Source of the DNA: Prunus persica
Taxonomy: Eukaryota; Streptophyta; Magnoliopsida; Rosales; Rosaceae
Assembly: GCF_000346465.2 (NCBI RefSeq)
Contig: NC_034013.1
Coordinates: 13,067,373 to 13,131,372, forward strand
Reading direction: 5' to 3'
DNA: 64,000 nt
The notes beneath the pieces were generated by a model, which made no database searches, was not told the DNA's origin, and worked only from the letters and a program-made list of their open reading frames with translations. Of this stretch, positions 1-10,841 are shown piece after piece; within the stretch, counting starts at the first letter, position 1, and each line of letters opens with the position of its first letter. Made by a program: the position numbers and the translations under genes.

Positions 1-1010
1 TTCGTGTCGTGTTAACGGATCGTATATAATATTGCAAGGTTTAATTTTTTTTAAGAGTTTGTGTCCACGTGGAACGTCTTATTCTGAAGGAATCTTAATA
101 ATTTTTCGGTCTATGATTTTTGAGTAACACGTGTTGAATTTTTTATAATTTTTTCTTAAATAACAAGAATTGAAACATTTAAAATTTTTAAAAAGTATAT
201 GTGAAAACATTTTAAACATTTTAAACATTTTAAACATTTTAAAACATTTAAAAGATGAATTGAAAACATTTTAAAATTGGAAACATAATTTTTCGAGCTC
301 CAACAGTCATGACCAATGTATTATTTTATTTAATTAAACTACTATTTAGAGACAATATTCCATATAGGACAAGATTTCTGATAAGATTTTGTGTCCACGT
401 GGAACGTCTTATCCTGAAGAAATCTTAATAATTTTTTGGGTTATGATTTTTAAGTGACATGTGTTGAAATTTTTTATAATTTTTTCTTAAATAACATGAA
501 TTGAAACATTTAAAACATTTAAAAAGTATGTGTGATAACATGAATTGAAAACATTTTAAATATTTTAAAACATTTAAAAATTGAAAACATAATTTTTTAG
601 GCTCCAACAATCATGACCAGTAAATTTTTATAATTTTTTCTTAAATAACACGAATTGAAAACATTTAAAAAGACTTATATATATAATCACCTTCTATTAA
701 AGAATCTCTTAAATAATTTTATTCGAGGAACGCCCTTTAAGATACCTTACAATTTTTTTTTTCAATGATCTAAACCATATATTTTTCAGATCTTCATTCA
801 TAAATCATCCTTACAAAAAATTTGACCAGTAAATTTTTATAATTTTTTCTTAAATAACACGAATTAAAAACATTTAAAAAGATTATTAAAGAATAATTTT
901 ATTTGAAGAACGCCCTTTAAGGTACCTTACAAATTTTTTTTTTTCCAATGATCTAAACCATTTATTTTTCAGGTCTTCATTCATAAATCATCCTTACAAA
1001 AAATTAGACA
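1..1010. repeat. Locally duplicated AT-rich repeat block
   Basis: Two long imperfect copies lie at about 60-300 and 383-620; both contain the phrase TGTCCACGTGGAACGTCTTA followed by an AT-rich tail. A second duplicated module, containing AACGCCCTTTAAGRTACCTT, lies at about 730-820 and 908-1003. The AT-rich tail (TTTTTTCTTAAATAAC near GAATTGAAA) also recurs near 56770-56830, so this is a dispersed repeat and not only a local duplication. There is no coding potential. Confidence 0.7.
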
Positions 1011-1239
1011 AATCAAAAACCGTTTCAACATCCAATTGTGTCTTACAAAATCAATAAACACAGTGCTTTTAAAAAGTACTAAAATTTTAATAACTCAATT
1101 AAATGATCAAATAATATTAGATTCAAGTGATTTTTTATAAAGATAATCTTTAAATAAGCATCTACAAAATAGATAGTTTGAATTAATAAAATACAATTTA
1201 CAATGGATCCCTATAAGTTATACTATAGGGAGTGCTTAA

Positions 1240-2044
1240 ATTTAGAATTTTATCTGATTACTTTCGGTGGCGTTTGAGAGTACTTAAATTTTTAAAAAAG
1301 CAGCTTAAAAAAAAAATTCCAAAACTAAGGTGTTTGGTAAACATCAAGAATCAGCTTTTAAAAAAAATTGCGGTCAGTGACCGCTGTTTTTCCAAAGCAG
1401 GGAGAAGGCAGCTTTCAAAAGCTGCTTAAAAAAAATTTAACCAGTGGTTTGAATGAAATTTTGGCTTTCCCATAATGCCTTCACTTATTTTTCAAATGGA
1501 TAGTCCTTGTCCCTCCAATTACACAACTCCCATCTGCACTCCTCGAATCAAACTGCACAGAGAAAGGAGAAGATAAAATTTTCGGAAAAAAAAAATGCAG
1601 AGAGAAAGGAGAAGAAGAAGCCCCATCAAATCAAAGAAGAATCCATACTCAAGCGAAGAAGAAGCCCCAACAACCTTGAAGAATAGTTCAAAATCTAAAA
1701 TTTGAGAGCAAGAGAAAAACAGAGAAGTGAATAACTCTGTAAACATATAAATTATAAAATAAACGATAAAGCAAACCTTACCTTCAATGATTTTACCAAC
1801 TACCAAACCATGCAACCACAAAAGATCCAAATCCCATCTTCCCTCCCCGCTCCGTCATGTCCAGCCAAAGAAAATCAAACCCCAAGCTTCCCACCAAAAT
1901 AAAATCCAATCTTACAATCCCACTCACATACATAGAACAAAGGACCATGAACTCAAACAATCTGGGTTTGGATTGAGTTTTTTGTTTTAAAATTCTTGAT
2001 CTGAGTTGTTCTGTTTTCGGTGTTTTGAGGCAATGGAGAAGAGA

Positions 2045-2081
<37 letters not shown>

Positions 2082-2460
2082 GTTGGGTAAGGTGATGGGT
2101 TGGTTTGTTTTTAATTTTAATATTTTGTATTTATATTTTATTAATATAAAAAATATTTTTAGATTAAATTTTTTAATAAAAAAGTGTAAATTAAAAAAAG
2201 ACAAAAATTTATGTTGTAAAGTTGATTTTTTTTAAAGTAGAAAAAGAAAGAAGAAAAAAATAAACAATTTCATATTTATATCTTCTTAAGTCATTATACA
2301 CACTAAAAACACCTTTGATAAAAATTTATCAAACACTTTAACTACTCACAACAGTTTTTCAAATACAATTTACCAAACATCTAGCTGTTTTTTCACAGCT
2401 GATTATTATCGCAGCCCAGCAATTTTTTTTAAAAACGCAATGCCAAACTAGCCCAAGTGT
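1240..2460. mobile_element. Possible non-autonomous DNA transposon remnant
   Basis: The two ends resemble each other in inverted orientation. Each has a GGCGTTT or GGCATTGCGTTTTT-like start, then an A-run, a GCAGC or CAGCTG motif, and TGTTTGGTAAA inside. That is the style of hAT or Mutator-derived non-autonomous elements. I found no clean target duplication and no transposase. A (GA)15 microsatellite at 2049-2078 and an (AT)n run at 2499-2519 are inside or beside it. The class assignment is weak. Confidence 0.3.
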
Positions 2461-2752
2461 CCCTCAAATAAAGCTCCATCAATGAAAGCTCTATGAGAAT
2501 ATATATATATATATATATAATTGACATCATCAATGATGTCAGCACTTTTGGAATATATACAATGTCAGAGTGAAGTTACAGTAAACAACGATCACCAGTA
2601 GTAGTAGAAATGGCTCTCTTCCTCCAACCCCAAAAAGTACAACTCAAATGGGAGTTACTAGAAAGCCATAGCAGTGAAAAAGAAAAAAAGAAAAAAAACA
2701 GACAAGAAATTCAGCAAACGAAAAACAGAGACTAAAAAATCGAAAAAGGAAA

Positions 2753-3364
2753 CTAGTATGAAGCCTTGGGTTGGACAGGCTCTGCTCCAACGTCCTTGAG
2801 AGTCACGACACGCTCTCGCGGGTTGGAGGGTTTGTAAGCAAAAGCATCTCTACGGGTAGGATCTTTAACGGCATGATTGTAGCCGTCATACTCCTCAACA
2901 TGAGCCACCTTCCTGAAAAACGAGTTCGTCATGAACTTCTCGGCCTCCTCCGCCACATGCTCCGGCTCCACCACCTCCGGCAGCGTCTCGCGTCGCTGCT
3001 TCTTCACGTAGACATGGGGGTTGTGCTTCAGCTGATGCATCGCGGTGTGGAGCCCCAACCCCAGTGACACTGTTATCATCCCAAGAACTACATAGACAGG
3101 CACGAAGTCTCCCCTTAAGAACCTTTTGTAGCTCTGCTGGTTTTGTGCAGTGACACCAGCACTTGGGGTGTAGGCTTTCGTCTTGGGTGAGGTTGAGGTT
3201 GCATATTGTCTTAACCCATTCGCCATTTGTTCCCAATGCTTCTGCACAATTTTCTGTACATGGTAAGTAAAAGAAAACCCCAGAAATGTACAGGAAGAAT
3301 TTAAAAAAATTACATGAGAAATTTAAGAGGAAATGAGCTCACATACCCTTGATCTAAAAGCCAT
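2753..3364 (-). CDS. B12D / NDUFA4 (MLRQ)-like mitochondrial membrane protein
   Basis: Two exons, complement(join(2753..3253,3347..3364)), give 172 aa. Exon 1 codes only for MAFRSR and splices in phase 0 to an exon starting KIVQKHW; both junctions are GT-AG. One membrane segment lies at residues about 59-78 (VPVYVVLGMITVSLGLGLHT), followed by a basic HNPHVYVKKQRR stretch and a soluble C-terminal tail. The membrane segment and following motif fit the B12D family (PF06522), related to the respiratory subunit NDUFA4. The extended tail is typical of the longer plant members. The family is mitochondrial; the exact role of this member is inferred. The ATG was chosen because without exon 1 the long ORF has no ATG at its start. 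Confidence 0.75.
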
Positions 3365-3808
3365 GATCTTACGCAGAGAAATATAGAAATCAGACAGTAG
3401 ATGCTTCCACAGTAAGAGTAACAAGTCTCAGTTAAACACAAACTTGATGAAAATGAAAGCGATCCTTAACTTGAAAGTAACTGCAGCTGGATCTTACTTA
3501 TAAGAATGAATATTGAAAAGAATAGAGAGTTCTCGTAATCAAGAAAAAAGAGTAGAGTGTTCTGGAGCCACGTATCACAGTGCAGAACCCAATGGGACAC
3601 GTGTTCAAGAACCAACAGCGCACAGTGCCAGTAGAACCCTCCTGAAGTAGCACGTCAGCATCATTCTTATCCTATACTAGGGACAAAAGCTTAATAAAAT
3701 ACTTATTACGTCAGAGTAGCAAACATGAAGGCCGCATACCCAATTTCAACTTCTCTCCTATGTAAGATCTGTAGAAGTATGATAACAAAAATAAAAATCA
3801 GAACTTGC

Positions 3809-5401
3809 TTAGCATGCTTCGAATTGATGCTTCCAAAGTCCATCCAAAACCCAATATATTGCTTCTGATTGAGGATGCAAGCTATCCCCTGCAATAAACT
3901 TGTGGATGCTTCCATTCAAGTTAATTAAACTACAACCACTGATCTTCTTCACCCTCTTAGCATCTTTTATGGATTTTCTAATCTTCACCACATCATCCCA
4001 TTTTTCTGCATTTGCATAAACGTTGGCCATGATTGAATAAACTCCACCATCTTCAGGGTCCAACTCCATTACATGTTCTGCCGCTTTCTTTGCTATCTCA
4101 ACATCACCATGTATCCTACACCCTCCTAGCAACCCACCCCACACAAAAACATCACCACCCATTGGCATCTTGTCTATCATCTCCATTGCTTCCTTGATCA
4201 AACCTGCTCTCCCAAGCAGATCAGCCATGCATCCATAATGCTTGAGCTCTCGAGGGACCCCATAAACTGTTTCCATGTCGTCGAAAAGCTTCTGGGCTTG
4301 ATGTACAAAACCCACATGGCTACAGCCCACTAAAACCCCTAAGACGCTCACCCCATCTGGTTTAACTCCGGCCTCTATCATTCTGCAGAAGTAATTCAGT
4401 GACAGCTTGCCGTGGCCATGCATTGCAAGCCCAACAAGCATGGCGTTCCATGTGAACACATTCTTATCTGGGCTTGCCTCGAAGATCCCCAGGGCAGTCT
4501 CAATGCACCCACACTTGGCATACAAGTCCACTAACGCTGTTAAGAAGTAGGAACTGAGTCGAACCCTGTTCCGTTTGATGTAATCGTGAATGTTTTTCCC
4601 TCGTTCCAAATCTCCCAGCTGCGCACAAGCAGAAAGAGCAGAAACCAAGCAGATATCATCAGGGATAACTCGCAAACCAAGCATCTGATCAAACAGTTGA
4701 ATCGCTTCTTCGCACTGATTCATCTGAGCATACCCAACTAAAACGGTACCCCACGAGACGGAGTCCCGCACAGGCATTTCTTCAAACAGTTGACGCGCTC
4801 TAGAAACCTCACCGGCCTTAACAAAGGCGTCGAGCATGGCGTTGTAGGAGACCACATCCCGGCGAGAACTTTCATCAAACACCTTACACGCATGGTTCAG
4901 GTGATGACAAATCGAGTAGACATGAATGAGGGTGTTAGAAACAAACAAATGGGAAGCGAAACCGAACTTGAGGGCCTGCGAGTGAAGGGCCTGAGAGATG
5001 AAAAACGAAGAAAACCCAAGTTGGGCACAGGCCTTGAGAGCAAAAGGGAAGGTGTGGAAGTCCGGGGGGAGAGAAAACCGGCGCATACGGGCAAAGAAGC
5101 CGAGAGCAGAGAGAGGGGAAGAAAGAAGGGTGTGGGCTCTAATAATGTTATTGAAACAAAAGGTTGATGGGCTTGTGATGAGATTGAAGAGAGAGACGGC
5201 ATAGCAGAGTGAAGTGGTTGAAGAGGAAGAAGGGATCAGAGAGATGAAGGCGTGGAGGATGCTGGAGGTGATAATATCACGACAAGTCGTTTTGGTGAGA
5301 GTGGGATTGGTGATGGTGAGAGCATGGAGTCGGAGGAGTTGGTTTGGGGTCTTGCAGCGTTTGATTACGGTGGTGATGTTGTTCGCATTGGTGGCTTTCA
5401 T
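3809..5401 (-). CDS. PLS-class pentatricopeptide repeat protein, E subgroup
   Basis: One intronless ORF of 530 aa, as is usual for plant PPR genes. Repeats in P-L-S order run from about residue 80 to 430, with typical units such as VSYNAMLDAFVKAG, FTWNAMLVGLAMHG and YGCMADLLGRAG. After the repeats comes an E/E+-type region (GVYSIMANVYANAEKWDD, then HKFIAGDSLHP). The protein stops there and has no DYW deaminase domain. Such proteins bind organelle RNA and act in C-to-U editing, recruiting a DYW partner. The best match by memory is the At5g61800 type, which fits the neighbouring carrier gene. The start is the first ATG of the ORF. A diverged duplicate of its first codons lies just upstream (see findings). 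The organelle target is not certain. Confidence 0.88.
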   Translation of the reverse strand: MKATNANNITTVIKRCKTPNQLLRLHALTITNPTLTKTTCRDIITSSILHAFISLIPSSSSTTSLCYAVSLFNLITSPSTFCFNNIIRAHTLLSSPLSALGFFARMRRFSLPPDFHTFPFALKACAQLGFSSFFISQALHSQALKFGFASHLFVSNTLIHVYSICHHLNHACKVFDESSRRDVVSYNAMLDAFVKAGEVSRARQLFEEMPVRDSVSWGTVLVGYAQMNQCEEAIQLFDQMLGLRVIPDDICLVSALSACAQLGDLERGKNIHDYIKRNRVRLSSYFLTALVDLYAKCGCIETALGIFEASPDKNVFTWNAMLVGLAMHGHGKLSLNYFCRMIEAGVKPDGVSVLGVLVGCSHVGFVHQAQKLFDDMETVYGVPRELKHYGCMADLLGRAGLIKEAMEMIDKMPMGGDVFVWGGLLGGCRIHGDVEIAKKAAEHVMELDPEDGGVYSIMANVYANAEKWDDVVKIRKSIKDAKRVKKISGCSLINLNGSIHKFIAGDSLHPQSEAIYWVLDGLWKHQFEAC

Positions 5402-5406
5402 TTGAT

Positions 5407-5541
5407 CTAGAAAAGAGAGAGCCCTGTGATTTTAATTTGATCATTTAGGTGAAGGACGTTTGGAGGGAGAATTTGAACTAACTTGGGGCCTTTGCATTGT
5501 GTGATTATGGTGGTGATTTTGTTCGCATTGGAGGATTTCAT
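5407..5541 (-). other. Upstream short ORF that duplicates the PPR N-terminus
   Basis: On the minus strand an ATG at 5541 opens a 44-aa ORF whose start (MKSSNANKITTIITQCK) is a diverged copy of the PPR start (MKATNANNITTVIKRCK). The copy then leaves the PPR sequence and ends at a TAG six bases before the PPR ATG. It arose by a short local duplication. If it is in the 5' leader it would act as an upstream ORF. Confidence 0.5.
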
Positions 5542-5681
5542 TCAATTTGATTTGCTCTGGTTCTCATTGGCTCCAACTCTCAGTGGTTGATGAAGAAAAA
5601 AGAAAGAAAAGATTGGCGGTAAAATTGGCCGGAGATATAAAAATAAACGTGTGATTAATTAAATTAATTGGATCACAAAAA

Positions 5682-5763
5682 CGTGGACGGCAGGATTCGA
5701 ACCTGCGCGGGCAAAGCCCACATGATTTCTAGTCATGCCCGATAACCACTCCGGCACGTCCAC
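5682..5763 (-). tRNA. tRNA-Ser (anticodon AGA)
   Basis: Read on the minus strand, the 82-nt sequence folds as a cloverleaf. It has a 7-bp acceptor stem GTGGACG/CGTCCAC, a D-arm with GGAGTGGTTATCGG, an anticodon stem CATGA/TCATG around loop CTAGAAA (anticodon AGA), a long variable arm typical of tRNA-Ser, and a T-arm with GGTTCGAATCC. The discriminator base is G. There is no intron and CCA is not encoded, as expected for a nuclear tRNA. It lies between the PPR gene and the carrier gene. Confidence 0.95.
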
Positions 5764-6908
5764 CTTGCTTGTGACTTAGATAGAGACAAAAGATAATATA
5801 GGAAACAACTCACTATACAATATACAATATACTTATGTTGTAAACAGAGCTCACAGACTCTTGGGCTTCGTCGTCCAATCTAAGCTCAAAACAAATAAAT
5901 TATTTAAAATATGTTCAAACCATTTTCTTTTGAATTTATTTAAGAGGGAAAGGAAACTGAAGAAAGAAAACACAAAAAAATTGAAGAAATAGGATTGCTC
6001 TTTGATGTTTTGTAGTATGGTAGTGGTATAATATAAATGGATATTTCAATGCTATATAATAATTTTTTCATATTAGTTTATGTTTTTTTTTTTTTGGTTA
6101 GACTTACAATAATCTCATTCTCGATAATAAGACAGACATACGAGTATGACCCGACTTCAAGTTGAAGAAAACCCTAATTTTCAATAAAGCATCTGTTGAA
6201 AAATTGTGCACAACATGAACTCATGTGTTATTTTCGTATGAATTTCTATTATGTTATGTGAACTTTCTATTTACATACAAGGCAAGGCTTACACAATCCT
6301 GCCCAAAAAAAAGTTATCTCTTGACATAGTTGTAGTGCCCTCAATTATTGCATAGAGCACAAATGTAGAGGGCAGCAATTACAAATCCATGAAGGATCTA
6401 GTGGCTAAAAAGTAAATCCAAAGTCTAGTTGTTCCCTATTGCTTATCAGTAGGTCTTGCTTATCTATAAGAGGTTTATTGTTTAGTAAGTGACATGGAGT
6501 TTTTTTTCCAACATTTGGGTCTCCCACTAAGTGGATTAGTGGCTTTGGACACACAGATTCTCACAAGCATTAGTATGGAGGCAAGAAAATGGACGGTGCA
6601 AATCTACTTCCAAATTCTCCTCTATTTTTGCTGCTAGTTTATTACAGCTTTAACTACTTTTTTCCATTAGTTTATCATTCTAATCTCTTCGTTCGAGAAG
6701 GATTCCTCCACATGTTGTCTCATATTTCCACTCAAAAATTATGTTATGGTGAGTCGTATACACGTATATGAGTGATTTCTGACCGTAAATCACTGTGAAA
6801 TTCACATTAAATCAATAGTCAAAAATCAAGTATTTAAGCATGAATGACTGATATTAGCAAAATACTTCCACCCATTGGTCTTAATATTCATTTTCCTCAG
6901 CATTTCTC

Positions 6909-6910
<2 letters not shown>

Positions 6911-6961
<51 letters not shown>
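6911..6961. repeat. (CT)n microsatellite
   Basis: About 25 uninterrupted CT units in intergenic DNA. Confidence 0.95.
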
Positions 6962-6963
<2 letters not shown>

Positions 6964-7222
6964 GAGTCTTTAGTGTTGAAAGACTAATGTTCTAATTGAT
7001 GTAAAGCAGATGAAGAATGATAATATTCTTAGCAAAAGATAAGCACTTACCCAATAAGAGAATAATGCTTAGGGGGACCATTAGAAAATGTACATTCCAC
7101 ATGTGATTCTTCCTGCTGATCTGTTTGCTTTTGTCTTCTTTTCCTTTTCCTCCTTCTCCATTATAATTTAAAAATTCAGGATGCCACCGCCGAAGTCACC
7201 CGGTTGGGAAGTTTATACCTCT

Positions 7223-7393
7223 ATATAACATACACTTGAAGCAACAGCTAAAAACACTTCACTGCCATTTTAACCTAACAAGCTCTCTCTGGCACAGACA
7301 CACAAAATGTGGAGGAAAAAGAGGAAGAAGATGATGAATTTTAGTAGAATTTCTACACGTTTGGTCAACAATATCAGCCTCTTCCTCCCTTAG
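7223..7393 (+). other. TATA box and 28-codon ORF; possible short transcription unit
   Basis: A good plant TATA box (CTCTATATAACA) is followed about 80 bases later by an ATG at 7307 in the context ACAAAATGTGG. It opens a 28-codon ORF, strongly basic at its start (MWRKKRKKMMNF), that ends at 7393. This could be a small peptide gene or the start of a non-coding RNA. Nothing about the peptide is recognised. Confidence 0.2.
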
Positions 7394-8634
7394 TGGGATG
7401 TGAAGCGGTCACAGGCAAGTCATTGAGGCAAAGGGAAGGTCAAGCCTTTCTTCCGGATTTGTTATTTCACATGTCAAACTCTTTATGTAATCGTAGGTTA
7501 TGTTAGTGCAGCTTCCTCACTTCTGCTTTTTGTTAATTATTTTGATGGCTCTAATTCTTTCCAGTAGTTAAAAGAAGCAATTGTGCAATTGGGTTAGATT
7601 TGTTTCTGGCTTTTCTGGGTCTCATGTGCCAATCGATGGCTGCTTTTCAAGGCCAATTGCTGTATCTCAGTTCAGAGAAACCAATTTGGAAAGAATTGAA
7701 TAAACTCCAGTTTGTTGGTTTTGCATTGTTTTCTTCTTTATCTTTCGTCTGTTCCTCTGAGTTTCTTTTTGCACTATACATCACAAATTTACCGTGCAAC
7801 ACAGGTAAACAGCTAATCAAAAGAATTGTAGACACTCATGAACACATTTCAAATTATCTAAGATACCTTTTAAAAACAATTTCGCACACTGAAGTATCAA
7901 CCTAAATAAAATCAAGGCTGATCTTTCAGCATCAATATCAAATCTTTTATATATGACTTGGGATCACAAATTCCAAATCTTATCAATTACCTAAACATCA
8001 TAAGAATCTGCTTTCAAGGCAAGTATCACAGGTGGTGGCTAAATGAAACATAGATACTACATGCATTATGAACGCAAGCAAGCACAGTGCCTTGGGGCAC
8101 ACCCTGTACATATGCTTATCATGCAGAAGTACGGTATGGAGTCAAACTAGATATTGCAGCTGCAATATCTACCGATCACATATGAAACTCAGTTAATTCT
8201 CACCACATATGGATCAGTATAGAGAATAGCCTCATGTTCCACTCAAATCTTGCTGTAAATCGTGCAAAAAGATCCTGATGGCAAAGCAACAATATAACAA
8301 AGGGGGAAGAACAGAAACTTTTAAATTTTCAGTATTCATTAATGATATAGTCAACAAACACAGAGGAAAAAGGAACAAGATAATACCTACCACCTTTGCT
8401 GTGAAATTCAAAATGGGCTGTAACCTGGTTTCTCAATAGTAAGTTTCCATAAATCCCGGAAAAGACTTTCTGACTACAAAATTGAAAATCCTTTGCCCCA
8501 TATCCTGAAGGGGGAAACCATCTGTCATATAACAATCATATCGCCTACTTAACTAGTAATATCATTTTCTTTTTCTTCATCATCAACTCCGTTACAATTT
8601 CTAACTACAAGATCAATGTAGTTACCAACTCTCA

Positions 8635-10841
8635 CTACAGATCTAGTTTTTTTTTCATGGCTTCATATACCATATATGTAATGCTTGCGGCTGGCACAAC
8701 TTTGAGAAGATTTGGAAACAATCCCTTGTAGAAACCTGTATAGCCTTCATTCTGAAGGGTTCTCCAGAATACATCAGACATTCCTTTATAAGCAGCAGCT
8801 GTATTAGAACGTTGAGCTTGCAATCTGGAAAGAAATAATATATTAAACACAACCGCAAAAGGAAATAGCAAAACTTAAGATGAAGTGAAAAAATAAAGTA
8901 ATTTGGATAGGCACCCCACTAAAAAGAATAAATAACCACAGTAGTAGGCTTCAGCCATGAAATTGTACCTGGTTCGGATAACCTGCAATGGATAAACACA
9001 TGTTGCTCCTAGAGCTCCAGATATTGTCCCACAGCCCAGCTGGATTAGAGGACCAGGTTCTGCACCAAAGTGAAGATTTTAAAACGCAATTCTACAAAGT
9101 AAATGTTCAAAAAATATTCCATAGAGGAAAAAGATAAAGAAAGGAGAGTGAAATTTAAAACAAAAAATGGAAAACCAGAGAATTGTACCACTATCTTGAA
9201 GAATATATGTCCTTGACATATCTTTTAAGGTCTCATAGGCCGTGAGGTCGATGCCAGCATAGGGGATAATCCCAAGAAGAGACGGAAACAGACCTTTATA
9301 GAAGGCCCGGGGTCCCTCATGAATCCATATTTCCTTAGTTAATGTCCTCAACTGAGGACTCTTTCCAGCTTCTGAAGTGCAAGTCTGTAATCGAGTTTTC
9401 ACAAGATCCAAAGGATAGATAGAAGTTTGTGCCACTGCACCTGCTATACCACCAGCCAAAAGTCTACCCGAAGTACCAATATCTCCCGAGTCTGCCCCCA
9501 TACTATCTCCAATGACCTTTTTTAACATTTCATAAGTATAGAACTTGATAGCACTTTCAGGTGCTACCTTCACAACATTTATTCCGTTACCTCGGAAAAA
9601 CCCTAGGATACCGTCTTCCTTCAATATCTTCTTTATAGCGGGAACTACAGAAGCACGTGCAGTCTGAACTTGCAAAACCACCTTCAAGCGATCAAGAGGA
9701 GCAGTAGCAGTACGAGAAGCGGCACCTGCTATAGCCCCTGCAATAAAGTATCTGCTCCTATGAACATGCCTACTAATTCCTTCTGGAATAACAGCCTGCT
9801 CTCCTATATCCACAAGGCATACCCTTTCCCAGTGATGATATATGTTCTCAATCGTTGCTTCATGTGGATAAAGTAGAAGAAAATCTCTCCATTCTTCAAA
9901 AGTTATAATTCCATTGTTATCCTTATCAACATGCTCTACAAAACGCGCGAGTTCCTCATCATCCATTTCAATCCCTACAAAACAAAAACTGCCAGGGCTT
10001 ATAAGATGGAAAATGAAAAAGCTGTCCAATTGAAGGCTATGAAAAGGGAATGCTCCCACTTTCTCATTCTCTTAGACATATGTGCAAATTTATATTACGC
10101 TCACATCTATACATTCCCATCAAGCTCAATGCAGAACACACAGGTAAAAAAATGTTCCTAGTGTAAGTCATATAACAGCCATAGCAATACTATAAATAAT
10201 GCCTCAAAGCAGCAGCACCAACAATATCCTCTAACCATTTGACAGAAAAAGATCCTATGAAATCAATGCTCTACAGTCTACATGGGTCCAGGCCAATGAA
10301 TATACCCTCATTATTAACATAGAAACTAGCATAACAGAGTTAGAGATAATGAGTAATTTAGAAGGAGAAAGTATGGTTGGTTGGGCATACCAGCCTTGAC
10401 AAGAGCATCCCAAAGCTCTTCAGGCAGAATGCAGCCATTGTGCTCAACATCAATGGCCTGAAAAATCCGATACAGCTCGAGCTCCTTGTCATCCATGTAC
10501 CTTCGGAACTCGAGATAATCGACCCTTCCATCTCTGTTGGCATCGCAAACCTTCAGAAGATCCTTGGCGTACTTGTACTCCGGCGGAATCTGAAGCGCCG
10601 ATAACCCGGCCTCGATCTGTGGATAGTCCAAGTACCCAAGATTCGTAGCATCGAAGAAATTGAAAAGGCTTCGAAGTCTGATCTCTCTCTCCTCCTTGGT
10701 CTCGCGCAAGGCCAGAAGAACGTGATCCATGGAAATGGGTCCGCTTTTCTTCACTGGGTTGCAGCAGCCGTCAGCACTGGGCTTGTTTGCGTCCCCGTTG
10801 GGGAAGCCGACATGCTCAGCGGCCGGCTTTGCCCCTGACAT
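8635..10841 (-). CDS. APC1: Calcium-dependent mitochondrial ATP-Mg/phosphate carrier (APC/SCaMC type)
   Basis: Four exons, complement(join(8635..8824,8969..9059,9189..9974,10391..10841)), give 505 aa with phases agreeing at all junctions. The N-terminal half has four EF-hands, with loops at residues about 64-75, 100-111 ([12 protein letters not shown]), 130-141 and 166-177 ([12 protein letters not shown]). The C-terminal half has three mitochondrial-carrier repeats with signatures [20 protein letters not shown] and [11 protein letters not shown] in place of the acidic residue in the third is common in this subfamily. The family sits in the inner mitochondrial membrane and exchanges ATP-Mg or ADP for phosphate under calcium control. 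The start at MSGAKP was chosen. An in-frame ATG 22 codons upstream (10907) would add an acidic leader. It is orthologous in position to Arabidopsis At5g61810. Confidence 0.9.

Larger units (their letters stand above)
5764..8634. other. Intergenic region with a long (CT)n tract
   Basis: No confident gene. A pure (CT)n tract lies at 6911-6961. A TATATAA box at 7223-7229 followed by a short ORF is listed separately. The last few hundred bases upstream of 8635 are probably the 3' UTR and downstream flank of the carrier gene. Confidence 0.6.

Noticed and set aside
1..700. CRISPR-like spaced repeats
   Set aside because: Units are long, imperfect and AT-rich with no constant spacer; this is a plant nuclear sequence.
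4790..5405. Several open frames on the plus strand and a second minus frame
   Set aside because: They lie inside the PPR gene in other frames, are biased by its codon use and show no protein features.
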